Shown piece after piece: positions 34,500 to 46,300 of a stretch of DNA of 64,000 nt. This DNA comes from Carnegiea gigantea (Eukaryota; Streptophyta; Magnoliopsida; Caryophyllales; Cactaceae), in the NCBI GenBank assembly GCA_029747015.1, contig JAKOGI010000447.1, positions 1-64,000 of the forward strand, in the 5' to 3' direction. Below the pieces are notes generated by a model that saw only the letters and a list, made by a program, of their open reading frames with translations, made no database searches and was not told the DNA's origin. The stretch's first letter is position 1. The number at the start of each line of letters is the position of its first letter. The position numbers and the translations under genes were made by a program.

Positions 34500-36080
34500 C
34501 CCGCTTCAAAAATTAGTCAATCTGCCCCTTATCCACCACCTCGTGAAGAGCCTTCCTCAATTCCCGACATTCGGCGGTCATGTGTTCATTTTGCTGATGG
34601 AACTCGCAGTATTTTCGCGCATTTTGGGGTTTAGGTGTCGAGGTCATCGGGGCGGTCTTTTCAGCATGGGATGATCCCTTACTTCCATGAGGATGCTTCG
34701 AGGGTCCGTAGTAAATATCGGATCAACAACCTCGAGACACGGCGTCCGATCCCAGGAGGCATGGTTCCTGTCACCTCTACTAGGATTCCTATTTGCAGGG
34801 GTTTTAGCCTTTCTTAGGGCATTCGAACTATCGGCATAGATTTTAGTAGTGCGGATGAAGTGCGCGGCTTTCCTTAGTGCTTCTGCAAGAGTGGTCTCCT
34901 TCTGATCGGCAGGGAGAACTTAAACCGCCAACTTTTCAAACCGTTTAGAAAGGAGGTGTATGCTACCCCATCCTCCAAGTTGGGGATCAGGACCGCCTCT
35001 TGATGGAAACGTTTCACAAAGTCTATTAGAGATTCCTAGGGACCTTGCTTAACTTTAGAGAGGTGTATGCTGGTTCGCCTCTCTTTTTAGCTGGCGATGA
35101 ACTGACTAACGAACCTGTCCGCCAGATCTTGGAAGCAATAAATGGTTCCTGGTGGCAGGTCGTTAAACCACGATTGTGCCACTCCCTTCAGGGTAGCGGG
35201 AAAATATCGGTCGTCCCATCGTAGAGGTCCATGGTGGGCATCTCCACCTTCCCATATCGTGGAGTGTTGATGATCTCTGTATTGAGTAGTGTGGAGAATG
35301 GGACAGGCGCTGCCCGAGGGGCCATGTTGGATACTTTAATAGGGGCTTCCAGATGCCTTTCCACCTCTACCAGTGACAAGATCCTTCGGGGAGGACCGCC
35401 TCTCGGAGATCTGGGCGGAGTCCGATCATGCTGGCAAGACCACAGGCTGTGCATCTCCCAAAGGGGACTTCGGGTGCACTCGCGGTCAGAACGTCACTTG
35501 GGAGTCCGTCGTCGTTCAGAGACCCCTCGCCAAGGCGCGGGGTCTGTTCTTGCTCTTCAAACCAAGTGGTTCATCGAGGGTATGTTGCATACGGCATAGA
35601 GGCCGTGGTTGACTTTACTGGACGTCCATGGCCTGGGCGATAGTTAGGGTGTGCGTTGGCTCCAATGGAGTGGTCGCGGTTTTCTTCCCATGACCGCCGG
35701 TCTCCATTAGCGTGAGGGGCCTCTTGCATCCTCTCACTACAGTGGGGGGACGTCGTGGGGTCATGCCTACGATAGCGTTTGCAGCCAACGGCAGTCATAT
35801 AGTCAAAACAGGGGAGAGGCCTCACGAAGCTTGCGACCTCCACCGCCTTCTTTACCTGCTTAGAGACTTGCTGCATTATGGCATCCGTCATGGTGGACAT
35901 AAAGTTCTTGAGGGCATCCACTGTGACAAAGGCCTCTTGCCTGGCCCGGGGCTGATCGACCGACCTGGGATCCACCCGAGAACTTTCTGAGGCATCCACG
36001 GCCTCAGGAGGGACTGTTGCTTCCGTGACGGGCGCTTTATCCCTCCTAGTCCATGCCCGCGTGGCGTCACGGACTACCAT
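34500..36080 (-). pseudogene. Tat-type gag
   Basis: The start region is the frame 36080-35571 (MVVRDATRAWTRRDK…, FVTVDALKNFMSTMTDAI). Then follow NTPRYGKVEMPTMDLYDGTT (about 35275-35215), LKGVAQSWFNDLPPGTIYC and FQDLADRFVSQF (about 35195-35100), and ESLIDFVKRFHQEA (about 35030-34990). A C-terminal YCEFHQQNEHMTAECREL knuckle-like segment is at about 34615-34560. This order is that of Tat/gypsy gag. Stops and shifts separate the blocks. Confidence 0.8.
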
Positions 36081-36100
36081 CGTTCACCGATCTCTTCCCT

Positions 36101-36116
36101 ACAGACGGTGCCAAAT
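36101..36116 (-). promoter_or_regulatory. Primer-binding site of the Tat element
   Basis: On the minus strand ATTTGGCACCGTCTGT, directly next to the LTR end, resembles the TTTGGCGCCGTCTGTGGG primer-binding site of Tat-type elements with one changed base. Confidence 0.8.
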
Positions 36117-36117
36117 C

Positions 36118-36700
36118 TGTTTCGGGACTTTCCCTAAATTGTTGAAGATGACGTGGGGTGAGAGCTTGGGCTTATGAGATGGCATGTGCAGATCAACTGG
36201 CGGGCTCCTCTCCTTGGTCGAACCTACAAAAAGGCACTCCTGGGTTGTGGCCCGGGGAACGCCTCTCCAACGGTCAAGTCAAAGGAGGGTCCAAGAGGTA
36301 TAAGTGCAGTAAAGAAAGAGAGTGGAGTCAATTATGTCAGAGTTCGAATCCTTTTCCCGAGGTGCGTAGGTGAGTATTTATAGCTCCTGTAGCAGTGGGT
36401 AGGATGGTAATTTCACATTGGAAGACCTCCAGGGTTGGCTTCCATCTCCTTGCTCTGTTTGGGCCTCTAATGGGAGCCCCAAGGGTCCCGTTTTTGGCCC
36501 GTTGCATCCGATTGGGCTTCTCCTACAATTGAATATCCTTGGACCTTCCGATAAATCATATTTTCCAAATCACATGCGAACCTCTAACTCTCCACCTCTA
36601 ATTAATGTACACAAGTTTCCTTAAAAATTTTGTGCCATTTAACTATGTAAGCCGTTTTTTCCATATTCCCAAACCACTCATACTTGAATCAACCCATCCT
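36118..36700 (-). repeat. 5' LTR of the Tat element (outer edge uncertain)
   Basis: On the minus strand the LTR ends …CCCGAAACA before the PBS. A promoter-like TATAAATA on the minus strand lies at 36374-36381. The start of the LTR (right edge on the plus strand) could not be fixed because the partner LTR is absent. Confidence 0.6.
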
Positions 36701-37168
36701 GGTATCCCACAACCCTATTCTAACTTCCAAAACAAATCTCACAAATTACACGCAATTCCCATCATCAATACATATATTGTATTGAAAAATTCATTATTAG
36801 CATTACATCTAACTTTGCATGTCAATTTTTAGCGACAAGAAGCATGATTTTTGAATTATGAAAGAGAGCGTTTAAGGTTGAGCTTTTACCTCAGTAATAC
36901 GAAAAAAGAGAGAAGACAGAGGAGCAGCAGCAGCATGGTTGGCAACGACGGTGGTGCTGCTATTCGTGTGATCGCAGCGGCTAGGTGGCCACCCACTGTC
37001 GGGGGGTGGGAGAGAAATCAGGGAGTGCAGATTGTGTGCTTGTTCGTGATATTTGGAGGAAGGGAAATGATGATTTTAATTTTCTTTCTCCTCTTGCCAA
37101 AACTGATATTGATTTTTCTTTTAGTTTTTATTTTATTTAGTTATTTATTTTTTTTGTTGTTGTTGTTG

Positions 37169-37203
<35 letters not shown>

Positions 37204-37570
37204 TAAGGGTACAAGCTATTTTAAAAAAAATTTAAGGCTTATTACATCTACCACTCATTCTATTTTGTAACTTTGATCCTTGCTTATTTTATTATTATTG
37301 TTATTCTCTTTTTGAGTTTATGGTAATTTATCTTATTTATTGAATTGATCTTATGCATTCACATATTTTGCATATTTACATTTTCAAGTGTTTTGCTAGT
37401 ACTTTTAAGTTCAGACATAATTATCTTGTTCTTGCTTCACATACACAAATACGGCGTCTTGCATCAAATAAAGCCTCCAACGTCATTTGAGCCATGCAAC
37501 ACAAGCATTGGTAAATAAAAAATTGAAGTGCACGCTCTCGACTTGATTGACTTTATCTTTGTTTAAACTC
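36701..37570. other. Unassigned stretch with (TTG)n(TTA)n microsatellite
   Basis: A short GC-richer patch (36920-37020) with a CAG run, then T-rich sequence with (TTG)5(TTA)10-type repeats at about 37153-37203. The Leu-rich frame across it is only repeat translation. It may hold 5' introns or exons of the downstream glycosylase relic, but I cannot recognise any. Confidence 0.5.
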
Positions 37571-38228
37571 ATTATCATTATTAATTAGTATCGGGCTATT
37601 ACATGGACTGAATACAAAACCACCAGCAACGGAGAATCATGCTACAGGAAACCAGACCAGCCATGCTGTTCATCTTGGCCAGGGAGAAGAACCAATGGCT
37701 GAAACATCAGTTGCTGGAGTTTCATGTGACCTTAACCATGCGCTGGGTAAGGAAATGAAAAATTACGCCTCACAGCCTGTAGACAAACTTGCCAGTCTGT
37801 CAGGAACAAGCTCCAGCCCATGTGGTAGTTCTAATGAGGAGGTCCAAACAAGAGGATCCAAGAGGGGACACTCCAGTGTAACAGATGCAATAGGTGGCAA
37901 TCCTGAAAATGTGGCTGCCAATCACTGTGCATTTTTGCAATCCAGCACCGCATTGTTAGGGAAAGCTAATTTTCATGGCATTCTGTTTCCTGAGATCTGC
38001 AAGAAAAAGAGAACTGAAAAAGCACAAAGGTTTCACGCACCAAGTGCACATTCTGATGTTGCTTCGGAGGGTGTCAGCCAATCATCTCACTCTGTGGATC
38101 ATCCAGAGTTGATGCTGATCCATCAAAATACTAGTACTGCAGTCCTCCAGCTTTTGGAAGCGATGCGATGGCAATTAATCCGGCAGCGATACTCACGCAA
38201 AATGTTCAACGCAGGGTGCAGCTTTTGA

Positions 38229-39004
38229 GGACCCGTTCGTTTTCAGCGTTTTGGAAGAGCTGTTAGCAGGTTAGAACAGATAGGAATAGATTGAAGCACT
38301 TTGGAGCATGTTTGATTAGCAGTTAGCAGGTAGGAGCAGGTTGGAGCGGGTAAGAGCAGGTTGGAAGCGGGTTGGAGCGTTTTAGAGCGTTTTTGTTGTG
38401 ATTCTACTACTGTTATGATTATCGATGATAATTTATGGTGAATACATCACATTTTTGTAACAATTACTGTATAATAGATTTACGAAAATAATATAACTGA
38501 AAAGTTAAATGTCATCATAATACATTACCAAACGTTAGTCTATGATAACCATATGCCTTTCTTTTATAACTAAAATTAGCATATATTGTAATTATTGTTT
38601 CTCGATGTTGACATCATATTAGCCATTGCATCTCTACATTCATTCATTGTTTGCTTATCTCATGCATCATACAACCCAATGTTGGGGATGGTTGCAATGT
38701 TTGTTGACCGCGGTAAAATTGGTATCCCTTTTTCATGCATTTGGATGAAATTGTGTAATGCGCAATATGATATAATTATATCAATTTGTCGTTCTCTACT
38801 CACTTGAGGTATTCTGTCATTTAAGATCTTCCAAGTGTTCTTTAATGCTCCAAACATTCTTTCGATGATGTTGGAGCAAGTAGGAGCGGGTTAGAGCAGA
38901 TTGGAGCAGATTTGACTAGCAGGTAGCAGATTTGAGCAGATTAAAGCAGCTTCGAGTAGGTTGGAGCAAGTAGCAGATGCAAAATACTGAAAACGAATAG
39001 GCCC
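38229..39004 (-). mobile_element. Non-autonomous PIF/Harbinger element in a glycosylase exon
   Basis: The 776-bp element has terminal inverted repeats (left GGACCCGTTCGTTTTCAG, right reverse-complement GGGCCTATTCGTTTTCAG) and a 3-bp duplication TGA at 38226-38228 and 39005-39007. Sub-terminal regions on both sides are rich in GGAGCAG/GTTGGAGC repeats. It keeps a minus-strand transposase fragment at 38857-38660. The flanking exon reads through in frame (VQLL|NTWADV) when the insertion and one TGA are ignored. Confidence 0.88.
38660..38857 (-). pseudogene. Harbinger transposase C-terminal fragment
   Basis: The 65-residue frame begins MFGALKNTWKIL and includes RQIDIIISYCALHNFIQM, matching the C-terminal end of plant PIF/Harbinger DDE transposases ((V/E)R.FG.LK…I..CC.LHNF). 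The catalytic DDE core is mostly missing, so it cannot act. Confidence 0.82.
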
Positions 39005-40360
39005 TGAATACTTGGGCTGATGTTGGAAGTTTGAAGAAGAAAAAGCGATCAAAAGGCACCACACATGTCCGTGATCTGTCTCAACTAAAAGGTTCAGCAT
39101 TGGTCTCACACACCTGCCGCAAGATGCCCTCACAGGAGGAAAGTTGAGGTTTCAAACATGTCAGTTATGTGAATCTGTTAAATGGTGTGAAGTCTTGCAT
39201 AGAAGCACTGACTGATGATATGCAAACGACGCAAAGATCAAAAAAGGGACCAAGAAAACAGACATCCCCGAGCAGTTCTAATATGGATAAGGCAAACAAG
39301 CAATGGGACCTTGTCTTATATCATGGTAATCACTCTATTAGGAAAAAAACGGTACACTTCCTTAAGAAAGATGTATCCTGAAGATAAATTGTCATATCCA
39401 GTGACATTTCTTACAAGCTCTGTACGGTGGATAAGAACTTTCTGACTTGAAGCAATCACTAAGGGATTGAAGCTGCTGGATATCAACAAAGAAGGCAAAG
39501 AAATACCATGTCACAAGCAGACTGCACTTGTCCCTTCCCACATAAACAACCAAGAGCAGAATGCACTTGTTTTGTGTAGCAAAGATGGTGGTGCTATAGT
39601 TCCCCTGGGTCCCATTTTAACCTATTAGAAAACGACACCAAAGAGCTAAAGTAGTCCTTGATGCTGAGACCACACGAGTATGGAGACTTCTTCTTGAGAA
39701 CATTGACAGTCAAGGGATTGATGGGACTGATAAGGAGAAAGTTAAATGGTGGGAAAAGGAATGCAGTGTCTTCCTTAGGCATCTAGACTCATTCATGGCA
39801 CGAATGCGTCTTATTCAAAGTATCACTCAAAATGTACCAAATTTTCTCGTAACTTTGCATAATAGCTCAATTTCTCTTCTTTTTAACAACTTTTTCTAGG
39901 GCCAAGTGAGAAATTAACAAATTGCATAAGTATGAAAAACGAAACACATCCTTGAACTATGGAATGGTGAAGACTTCTTTCAGAGCTGGGCTTGTATCAT
40001 ACTGCAAATATCATCTTCCAAATTGTTGAAAACGTCTGGCATAGCTCATAAAGACTAAAGACAAACTAAACACTAGTCAAAGATATTTTTCTGCATAAAT
40101 ATATGCTTATTGTCTCTTCCAAAACCAATTTGCTTCTTAGAAATGCTCCAATGGATTGCCCAGTCAAATCTTCATTTCCTATCTCATGAAACAATATGCT
40201 CAAAAAGTAATGTGACTACTTAACAATGTAAAGATGAAGCAGTCCCAGTTTTACTTTCTTGCATAAAAATTTGGTCGCTTTGCTTGGCCTTCTAAGGTGA
40301 CCATATACTTTGGCAATAAATTAATTTCATTCGCTAACAGAAATTTATTGCTTCTGGTAG

Positions 40361-40905
40361 GAGATAGACGTTTCACTCCTTGGAAGGTGATCTGTCTTGG
40401 ACTCTGTTATTGGACTTTTTCTCACTCAGAATGTTTCAGACCATCTACCTAGGTACGAGCACTCTGAATAGCCACCACTGTTCTATACCAGTGAAGGAAG
40501 TCTTCATATCTTTTATATCTTGCTTGTTGCAGTTCTTTCATGGCACTTGCTGCACGTTTTACTCTCAAGTCAGAGCACAATGAAAGTACACTATCACAGG
40601 AAGCAACGAGCGCTTTGGTTGTAGAACCAGAGATTTGTATAATTGAACTCGAGGAAAGCATCACATTGAGTGAAAAGGAAGTGGATCCACCATTATGTGA
40701 GAGGAATTCTAGGACCATCCAGGCTATTGATTGTGCTAAAAAAAAGGAGGAACTGGTTGGAATTGCCTTTGGTATAGTTATTCCTACATATTACCATTGT
40801 GAAAGTGGTCAAAGAGCTAGTAATGGGTCAATAGTAGACAAAGCAAGTAGCCCAACCCCAGATACTGAAGGAGCAAGCATCATAGGAGATGATAGAGCTA
40901 AGGGA
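40361..40905 (+). pseudogene. DME/ROS1-like exons at the start of the glycosylase domain
   Basis: An exon starting at 40361 after a TAG acceptor reads (R)DRRFTPWK, then, after an extra base near 40388, SVLDSVIGLFLTQNVSDHLP and ends at 40452 before GTACG. The next exon starts at 40533 after TTGTTGCAG with SFMALAARFTLKSE and runs open to a stop at about 40906 (EPEICIIELEESITLSEKE). The order and splice phases match the family. Further weak coding (about 41103-41640) probably belongs to the variable inter-domain region. Confidence 0.85.
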
Positions 40906-41679
40906 TGATGCAACTTCATCCCTATAGTCTGTGATTTTGTTGCAAAAACTCCATGACGTCACCAAATTTCCACGCAGTGGGTACAGTAAGCTCATTTTCA
41001 GAGACCAAACCTTGAGCACAAACGATAGCATCTAGTAGAAAATGCAACTACTTTGGTTGTTCGACCTTTTTTATGGGGCTGCTAAAGATGGCATGAGGGC
41101 CCTTGCTCCATGAATCTCACAGTCCAATGACTGGACATGAACAACCAGAATGTATGAGACAAGCAGGTAGAGATCACCCAAAAGCACCCAGTACTTCAAG
41201 CAATTGCCCGTCCAATCCGCAAATAGATTTCCATTTTCGATGTTCCAAATACATTAAGATGCCAGAAGCAGACAGTAGATCTTCTGATCCATCATGAAAA
41301 TATGAGAATAGCTCAACAGAGCAAAGCAATATGAGAGAATCAACAGTGGAACATCTCGTGAAGAAGAAAGCCTTAGATGGTGGTCCAAGGTCTTCTGCTG
41401 CTACGTCCTTGAAGTATAAAAAATGATTATACTGTCAGAAGCACAATCAATGGAACAACCCTGGGAAAAGGTCGGTTCATTTCTGCAAGACAAACAAGTT
41501 CAGTTGGGAAAAGTCCAAATTTGCCAAACTTATCATAGGACCCTGATGTTACTGAAAGCACAACAGGTTTTGATAGTACAAGCAATTACTGAAAGGAACT
41601 GGATCAAATTTCAAAACACAGCCATGCATTACCTGGCATTGTGGGTATAACTAATCCTAGTCCTAGCAAGCCTAAGAGC

Positions 41680-42090
41680 AGATCTGGAAAATAAAAAGAA
41701 ATGCATATGACTGGGACAGTTTACGAAAAAACGCACAAGCTAATGGTAGAATAAGAGAAAGTATAGCCAACACCAGGGACTCAATATACTGGGGCAGAGT
41801 GAGGCTTCCTAATGTCAGTGAAATTGCAGATACCATTGAAACAAGGGGCATGAACAACACGCTTGCCATCGAATAAAGGTATTGCAAGAAACTCGAGTTT
41901 TGCAAAAAACTCGAGTTTATATAACTTCCTTTTAGAGGCCTATTCTCATAAAGTATGGATTTGTTCGATCGACAATTGTGTGCAATAACTATAAGAACCG
42001 TTGGACAGACTGGTCAGGGATGATGGAAATATGCATCAAGGGACCCCGGCAATGTTGACTTAGAGTGGTTGAGGGACATTCTGCCTGACA
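41680..42090 (+). pseudogene. DME/ROS1-like glycosylase-domain exons (middle)
   Basis: The segment 41698-41875 reads YDWDSLRKNAQANG, TRDSIYWGRVRLPNVSEIA and TIETRGMNNTLA. A base is lost near 41877 before the RIK|GT donor at 41888/41889. A following exon (about 41997-42090) has RLVRDDG and NVDLEWLRDILPDN. Both match the family's glycosylase domain. Confidence 0.85.
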
Positions 42091-42193
42091 ATTGTTCCGT
42101 TATGCATGCAACTTTGTCATCATGGACATCACCACGTCTTATTGGACACTGGCTGCACTAGAACTGACAGCTGTACATTTTAAATTTTTTTAA

Positions 42194-42585
42194 GTCTTTG
42201 TTTGGTTTTTAGAAAATTTGATGGGAAGAAAACCTAAGGGAAAAAAATGTGAAGGAAAAAAAGCAGGAGAAAATAAGTTTTTTTCTCTTGTTTGGATCGA
42301 AGAAAAAATACAAGAATTTGGGTGAGAAATTTGAATGGTGATGAACTACTTGAATTATGTTGATGTCATCTAAGCAATGCAAGGTTGAAGGAGGTTGAAA
42401 ATTTTCCTCAAACTTTCCTCACAATTTTATGAGGAAAATTTTATCAGTTATTTCTAACAATTTTTTCATCTAACTTTCCTTCATATTTTTTTCTTTATGA
42501 TTTTCTCTAAACCAAATATAAGAAAAAAAGTAACTTTTTCAATTTTTTTTCTTTCTACCAAGTTTTTCAAGGTCCAAACTGAGCA
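42194..42585. mobile_element. Tourist-like MITE in a glycosylase intron
   Basis: The 392-bp AT-rich stretch has imperfect terminal inverted repeats (GTCTTTGTTTGG… and, reverse-complemented, TGCTCAGTTTGG…) and TAA on both sides (42191-42193 and 42586-42588), the usual TSD of PIF/Harbinger-derived MITEs. No coding capacity. Confidence 0.6.
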
Positions 42586-42611
42586 TAAATCTGCAGAGAA
42601 TATCTATTAAG

Positions 42612-42854
42612 CTTCAGAGGCTTGGGTTTGAAGAGGATGGAATCTGTTCTACTTCTTGACTCTTTATCATCTCGCTTTCCCAGAGAGTTCATTCATAATT
42701 TCACCAATCTTCTTTGCAAGCATGCCAAAAATTTCAATTTGAGCTTGGCGATCGTCTACAGGTTGACACTAACGTTGGCCGCATTGCCGTACGACGTGGC
42801 TGGGTTCCACTTCAACCTCTACCAGAGTCACTGCAGCTGCACCTTCTAGAGTTG
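42612..42854 (+). pseudogene. DME/ROS1-like catalytic exons (HhH Lys and Asp)
   Basis: The exon from 42612 reads FRGLGLKRMESVLLL, with the catalytic Lys codon at 42631-42633. Its 3' end near 42681 lacks a GT donor (CCCAGAGAG). The next exon starts at 42762 after CTACAG: VDTNVGRIAVRRGWVPLQPL and PESLQLHLLEL, with the catalytic Asp codon at 42765-42767. It ends at 42854 before GTGCTT. Both active-site residues are kept. Confidence 0.88.
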
Positions 42855-42891
42855 GTGCTTCATAATTCATTGATTGCAAATATTTGCCAAG

Positions 42892-43340
42892 TGTCACGGA
42901 CCGCTCTAGAATACTCTAGAATGCCCTGGATTTCCTTAGAGTATGTTCTAGAGGGTCCTCCAAGGTTCCAGAAGGTTCCACACAACTCCACTCTTGTGTA
43001 GAACCTTAGATATTTGTATAGAACATTCTGGATGTACAATATCAACCGTAGGATCAATTAGATCTCCACCGTCCATTGAGGAGGTGGTAGTGTATAAATA
43101 CCCCCAAGGGGGGCTCATTTGTAAGCAAGCATTCAAGTGCAATACAAAGCATTCTCCCAAACTCCTTCTCTCTCTACTTTCTCTCTCTAAAGCTTTCTTA
43201 GAGTGTGAAGAGTGCTTACTTAGCTCCTCAAAGGCTAAGTCAAGCTTCCTTAAGGCTTACTAGCAAACAAGGCAAGAATCACAAGCAAAGTTTGTTAGGC
43301 CGCACGGGTCTAAGTTTGAGTGAATTATCGACCCGTGACA
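42892..43340 (+). repeat. 5' LTR of the chromovirus
   Basis: TG…CA ends, with terminal TGTCACGG…CCGTGACA. A TATA box, TATAAATA, lies at 43093-43100, and pyrimidine-rich CTCTCTCTAC sequence follows, fitting the transcription start and R region. Repeated TCTAGAATACTCTAGAATG lies near the left end. Confidence 0.95.
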
Positions 43341-43341
43341 G

Positions 43342-43360
43342 TTGGTATCAGAGCTTCGGT
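43342..43360 (+). promoter_or_regulatory. Primer-binding site of the chromovirus
   Basis: TTGGTATCAGAGCTTCGGT begins one base after the LTR and matches the initiator tRNA-Met 3' end complement (TGGTATCAGAGC). Confidence 0.92.
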
Positions 43361-43371
43361 TTGGGAGATCC

Positions 43372-46300
43372 ATGGCTTCAAGTGGCACTGATGCTGGCAA
43401 TCCTCAACAAGGAGGAAAGAAGGGCAAGGATAAGAACAAGGACTTGTCGATCCTTGTAGATGACAAGCTTGCGGAGATTAACCACTCCATGTCGGACCTC
43501 ACGGGTAGGGTGGATGACATGGAGAAGCGCATCGAGGAGCTCGAGTCCACGGGGGACTTGGAGGAGCTCCGTGCAGAGGTGCAAGAGGCGGTGAAATCCT
43601 TAGCAAGCAATGTCGATGAGGAGGTCCGAGCTCTTCGGGATGGAGAACTCCAAGCTTGCAAAGCCGAGATGATGGCTTGCAAATCCGAGATTGAGGCATA
43701 CAAGGCAAGGGTTGAGGCCTTGGAAACCCAACTCAAAGTATGCATGGCCGCGGTGGCCAATGCAGGCAATGGTGGATCAGGTCAAGTGTCCACCACCCCA
43801 AAGGTGAATGCGCTCCAAACCCCAACCTACAATGGGGCCAGGAACGCGAGGGAGATAGATAACTTCTTTTGGAAGTTCGAAGCTTACTTTGGAGCAGTAG
43901 GCATCATCGATGAAGCACAAAAGGTAACCCTGGCTTCCTTCTCTCTTAAAGACATTGCTCTTGTTTGGTGGCGTCGAAGGTGCGACGATGTCAACCGAGG
44001 GTCCACTCCCATCACCACTTGGGATGGATTCAAGACGGAGCTCAAAGAGCAATTCTACCCCAAGGATGCCGTAAAGGAAGCCCGGGCCAAGTTGAGGCGC
44101 CTCCAACACAAGGAGGGCCACCTTCGTGAGTATGTGAGGGAATTCCAAGAGCTTCTCTTGGAGATCCCAAACATGGGAGAGGAAGACGCCTTGTTCGCCT
44201 TCCTAGATGGCCTAAGTGGTTGGGCCAAGACCGAGTTGGAAAGGCGTGGTGTACAAGACCTCGCCTCCGCGATTGCCGCCGCCGAGTCACTAAACGAGTA
44301 CAAGAGAGACTCGTCAAAAGGACAAGGCAAGAAGAATAGTGGGAGCGGCAAAGGTGGGGGAGACCGAGACAAGTCCCCCAAGAGGGACAAACCCTCTACC
44401 GACAAAGGAAAAGGCAAGAAGAACGACGCACCCCGGAAGTATTCATGTTTCCTATGCAACGGTCCACACCGGGTCTTTGAATGTCCCAAAAAGGGTAAGC
44501 TTGCCGCCATTGTCCAGAAAGAAGAGGAGCAAGAGGAGAAGAAGATTGCTTCCCTCAAGCTACTCAATGCGATCCATGCAAAAGTAGAGAAACAGTCTCG
44601 TGGGCGCATGTACGGGGAGACACTTATCAACGGTAAGCCTCTCCAAGCATTGTTAGATACGGGTGCCGACACGGTCTATATGGCCAAGGAGCTTGTCGAT
44701 GAGGTTGGCCTCTCCTACATCAAAGAGGGAGGATATGTAAAGGGAGTCAATGCTAGGAGCCTCCCTATCCATGGAGTTGCTCGCGGCACCCCCATTCAAA
44801 TCGGCCAGTGGAAAGGTAAGGTCGATATCACCGTTGCCCCCTTAGATGACAAGAAATTCTATTTGGGCATCGATTTTCTTGACGCGGTAAAGGCCCACTT
44901 GGTACCTTACACCGACACCCTGTGTATCATGGAAACGGGACAACCTTGTAATGTTCCCGTGAAGAGGGGCATCGATGAAGGCAACATGCTCTCCGCCCTT
45001 CAGTTTTCTAAGGGACTGAAAAAAAAGAAACCAACTTTCCTTGCTACTCTTAAGATGAAAGAGGAACCCAAGGAAGTTCAAGCCCCCAAGGTCATCCAAG
45101 AGGCACTTGGTGAGTTCAAAGACGTCATGCCCGCCGAGTTACCCAAGAGGCTTCCTCCAAGAAGGGAAGTCGATCATGCTATTGAGTTAGAGGTGGGGGC
45201 TAAGCCACCCGCATTTCCTCCTTACCGAATGGCACCTCCGGAACTCGAGGAGCTAAGGAGACAGCTGAAGGAGTTACTTAATGCCGGTTACATTCGTCCC
45301 TCCAAATCTCCTTATGGTGCGCCGGTATTATTCCAAAAGAAACATGATGGTTCTCTTCGTCTATGCATCGACTATCGGGCCCTCAACAAGGTCACCATCA
45401 AGAACAAGTATCCTATCCCTCGCATCGATGACTTGTTTGATCAACTCGGAGATGCAAGGTACTTTACAAAACTCGATTTGAGGAGTGGGTACTATCAAGT
45501 CCGTATAGCCGAAGGGGATGAGCCAAAGACGGCATGTGCGACACGTTATGGTTCATACGAGTTCCTTGTCATGCCGTTTGGCCTTACAAATGCACCGGCC
45601 ACATTTTGCACCCTCATGAACAAGGTACTTGCTCCTTTCCTTGATCGCTTCGTCGTTGTGTATCTTGATGACATTGTCATCTATAGCAAGTCCTTGGAGG
45701 AGCATGTGGGACACTTGCGGGAAGTGTTCCGAACCTTGAGGGACAACCAACTTTATGTAAAGAAAGAAAAGTGCTCATTCGCACAAGAAGAGGTGCCTTT
45801 CTTGGGGCATATCATTGGTAGAGGCAAGTTACGCATGGACCCGGCAAAAGTCAAGGCTATCCTAGAATGGGAGCCCCCAACGAAAGTCACTGAGTTAAGA
45901 TCTTTCCTTGGCTTGGTGAACTATTACCGACGGTTCATCAAGGGTTATTCCGCGATAGCCGCCCCTCTCACCGACTTGTTAAAGAAGGGAAGAGGATGGA
46001 CGTGGAACCAAGAATGCCAACATGCCTTTAATGCCTTGAAGAAGGCCATCACGGAGGAGCCTGTCCTCTCTCTCCCCGACCTCAACAAGCCTTTTGAACT
46101 ACACACGGACGCTTCCGACTTTGCCATTGGCGGTGTCTTGATGCAAGATGGTCATCCTATTGCCTTTGAAAGCCGGAAGCTAAATGACACCGAGAGGCGG
46201 TACACGGTCCAAGAAAAGGAGATGACCGCGGTTATACATTGTCTCCGCACCTGGAGGCATTACTTGCTCGGGAGTAAGTTCACAATCAAGACCGACAATG

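Larger units (their letters stand above)
14820..36700 (-). mobile_element. Large Tat-lineage Ty3/gypsy element, split by a copia insertion
   Basis: On the minus strand the order is LTR, PBS (36101-36116), gag, protease, RT, RNase H, a second (archaeal-type) RNase H, integrase, a tandem-repeat-rich 3' region and, inside that region, an antisense extra ORF. Two RNase H domains and an antisense additional ORF between pol and the 3' LTR are known features of the plant Tat lineage (for example Retand and Grande). The SIRE-type copia element at 17171-28386 interrupts the 3' region, so net Tat sequence is roughly 10.7 kb. The 3' LTR (expected left of 14820) was not found. The outer edge of the 5' LTR beyond 36118 is estimated. 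Confidence 0.8.
37570..39819 (+). pseudogene. DME/ROS1-like N-terminal coding region
   Basis: An open stretch 37570-38228 contains MAETSVAGVSCDLNHALG and NFHGILFPEICKKKRTEKA, matching the conserved FPEIYKKKRTEK motif. GCGAT is doubled at 38160-38169, shifting the frame. The coding continues as NPAAILTQNVQRRVQLL up to the Harbinger element and resumes at 39005 as NTWADVGSLKKKKRSKG and THVRDLSQLKG. Later pieces are LLDINKEGKEIPCHKQTALV (about 39469-39530), INNQEQNALVLCSKDGG and, shifted, AKVVLDAETTRVWRLLLENI, DKEKVKWWEKE and DSFMARMRLIQ (to 39819). A GT donor follows at 39820. Confidence 0.85.

Noticed and set aside
36851..37270. Leu-rich frame suggesting a membrane protein
   Set aside because: The hydrophobic run is the translation of a (TTG)n(TTA)n microsatellite.
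43404..44672. Long minus-strand frames opposite the chromovirus gag
   Set aside because: They are shadows of a GC-rich, strongly biased gag frame and have no recognisable domain.
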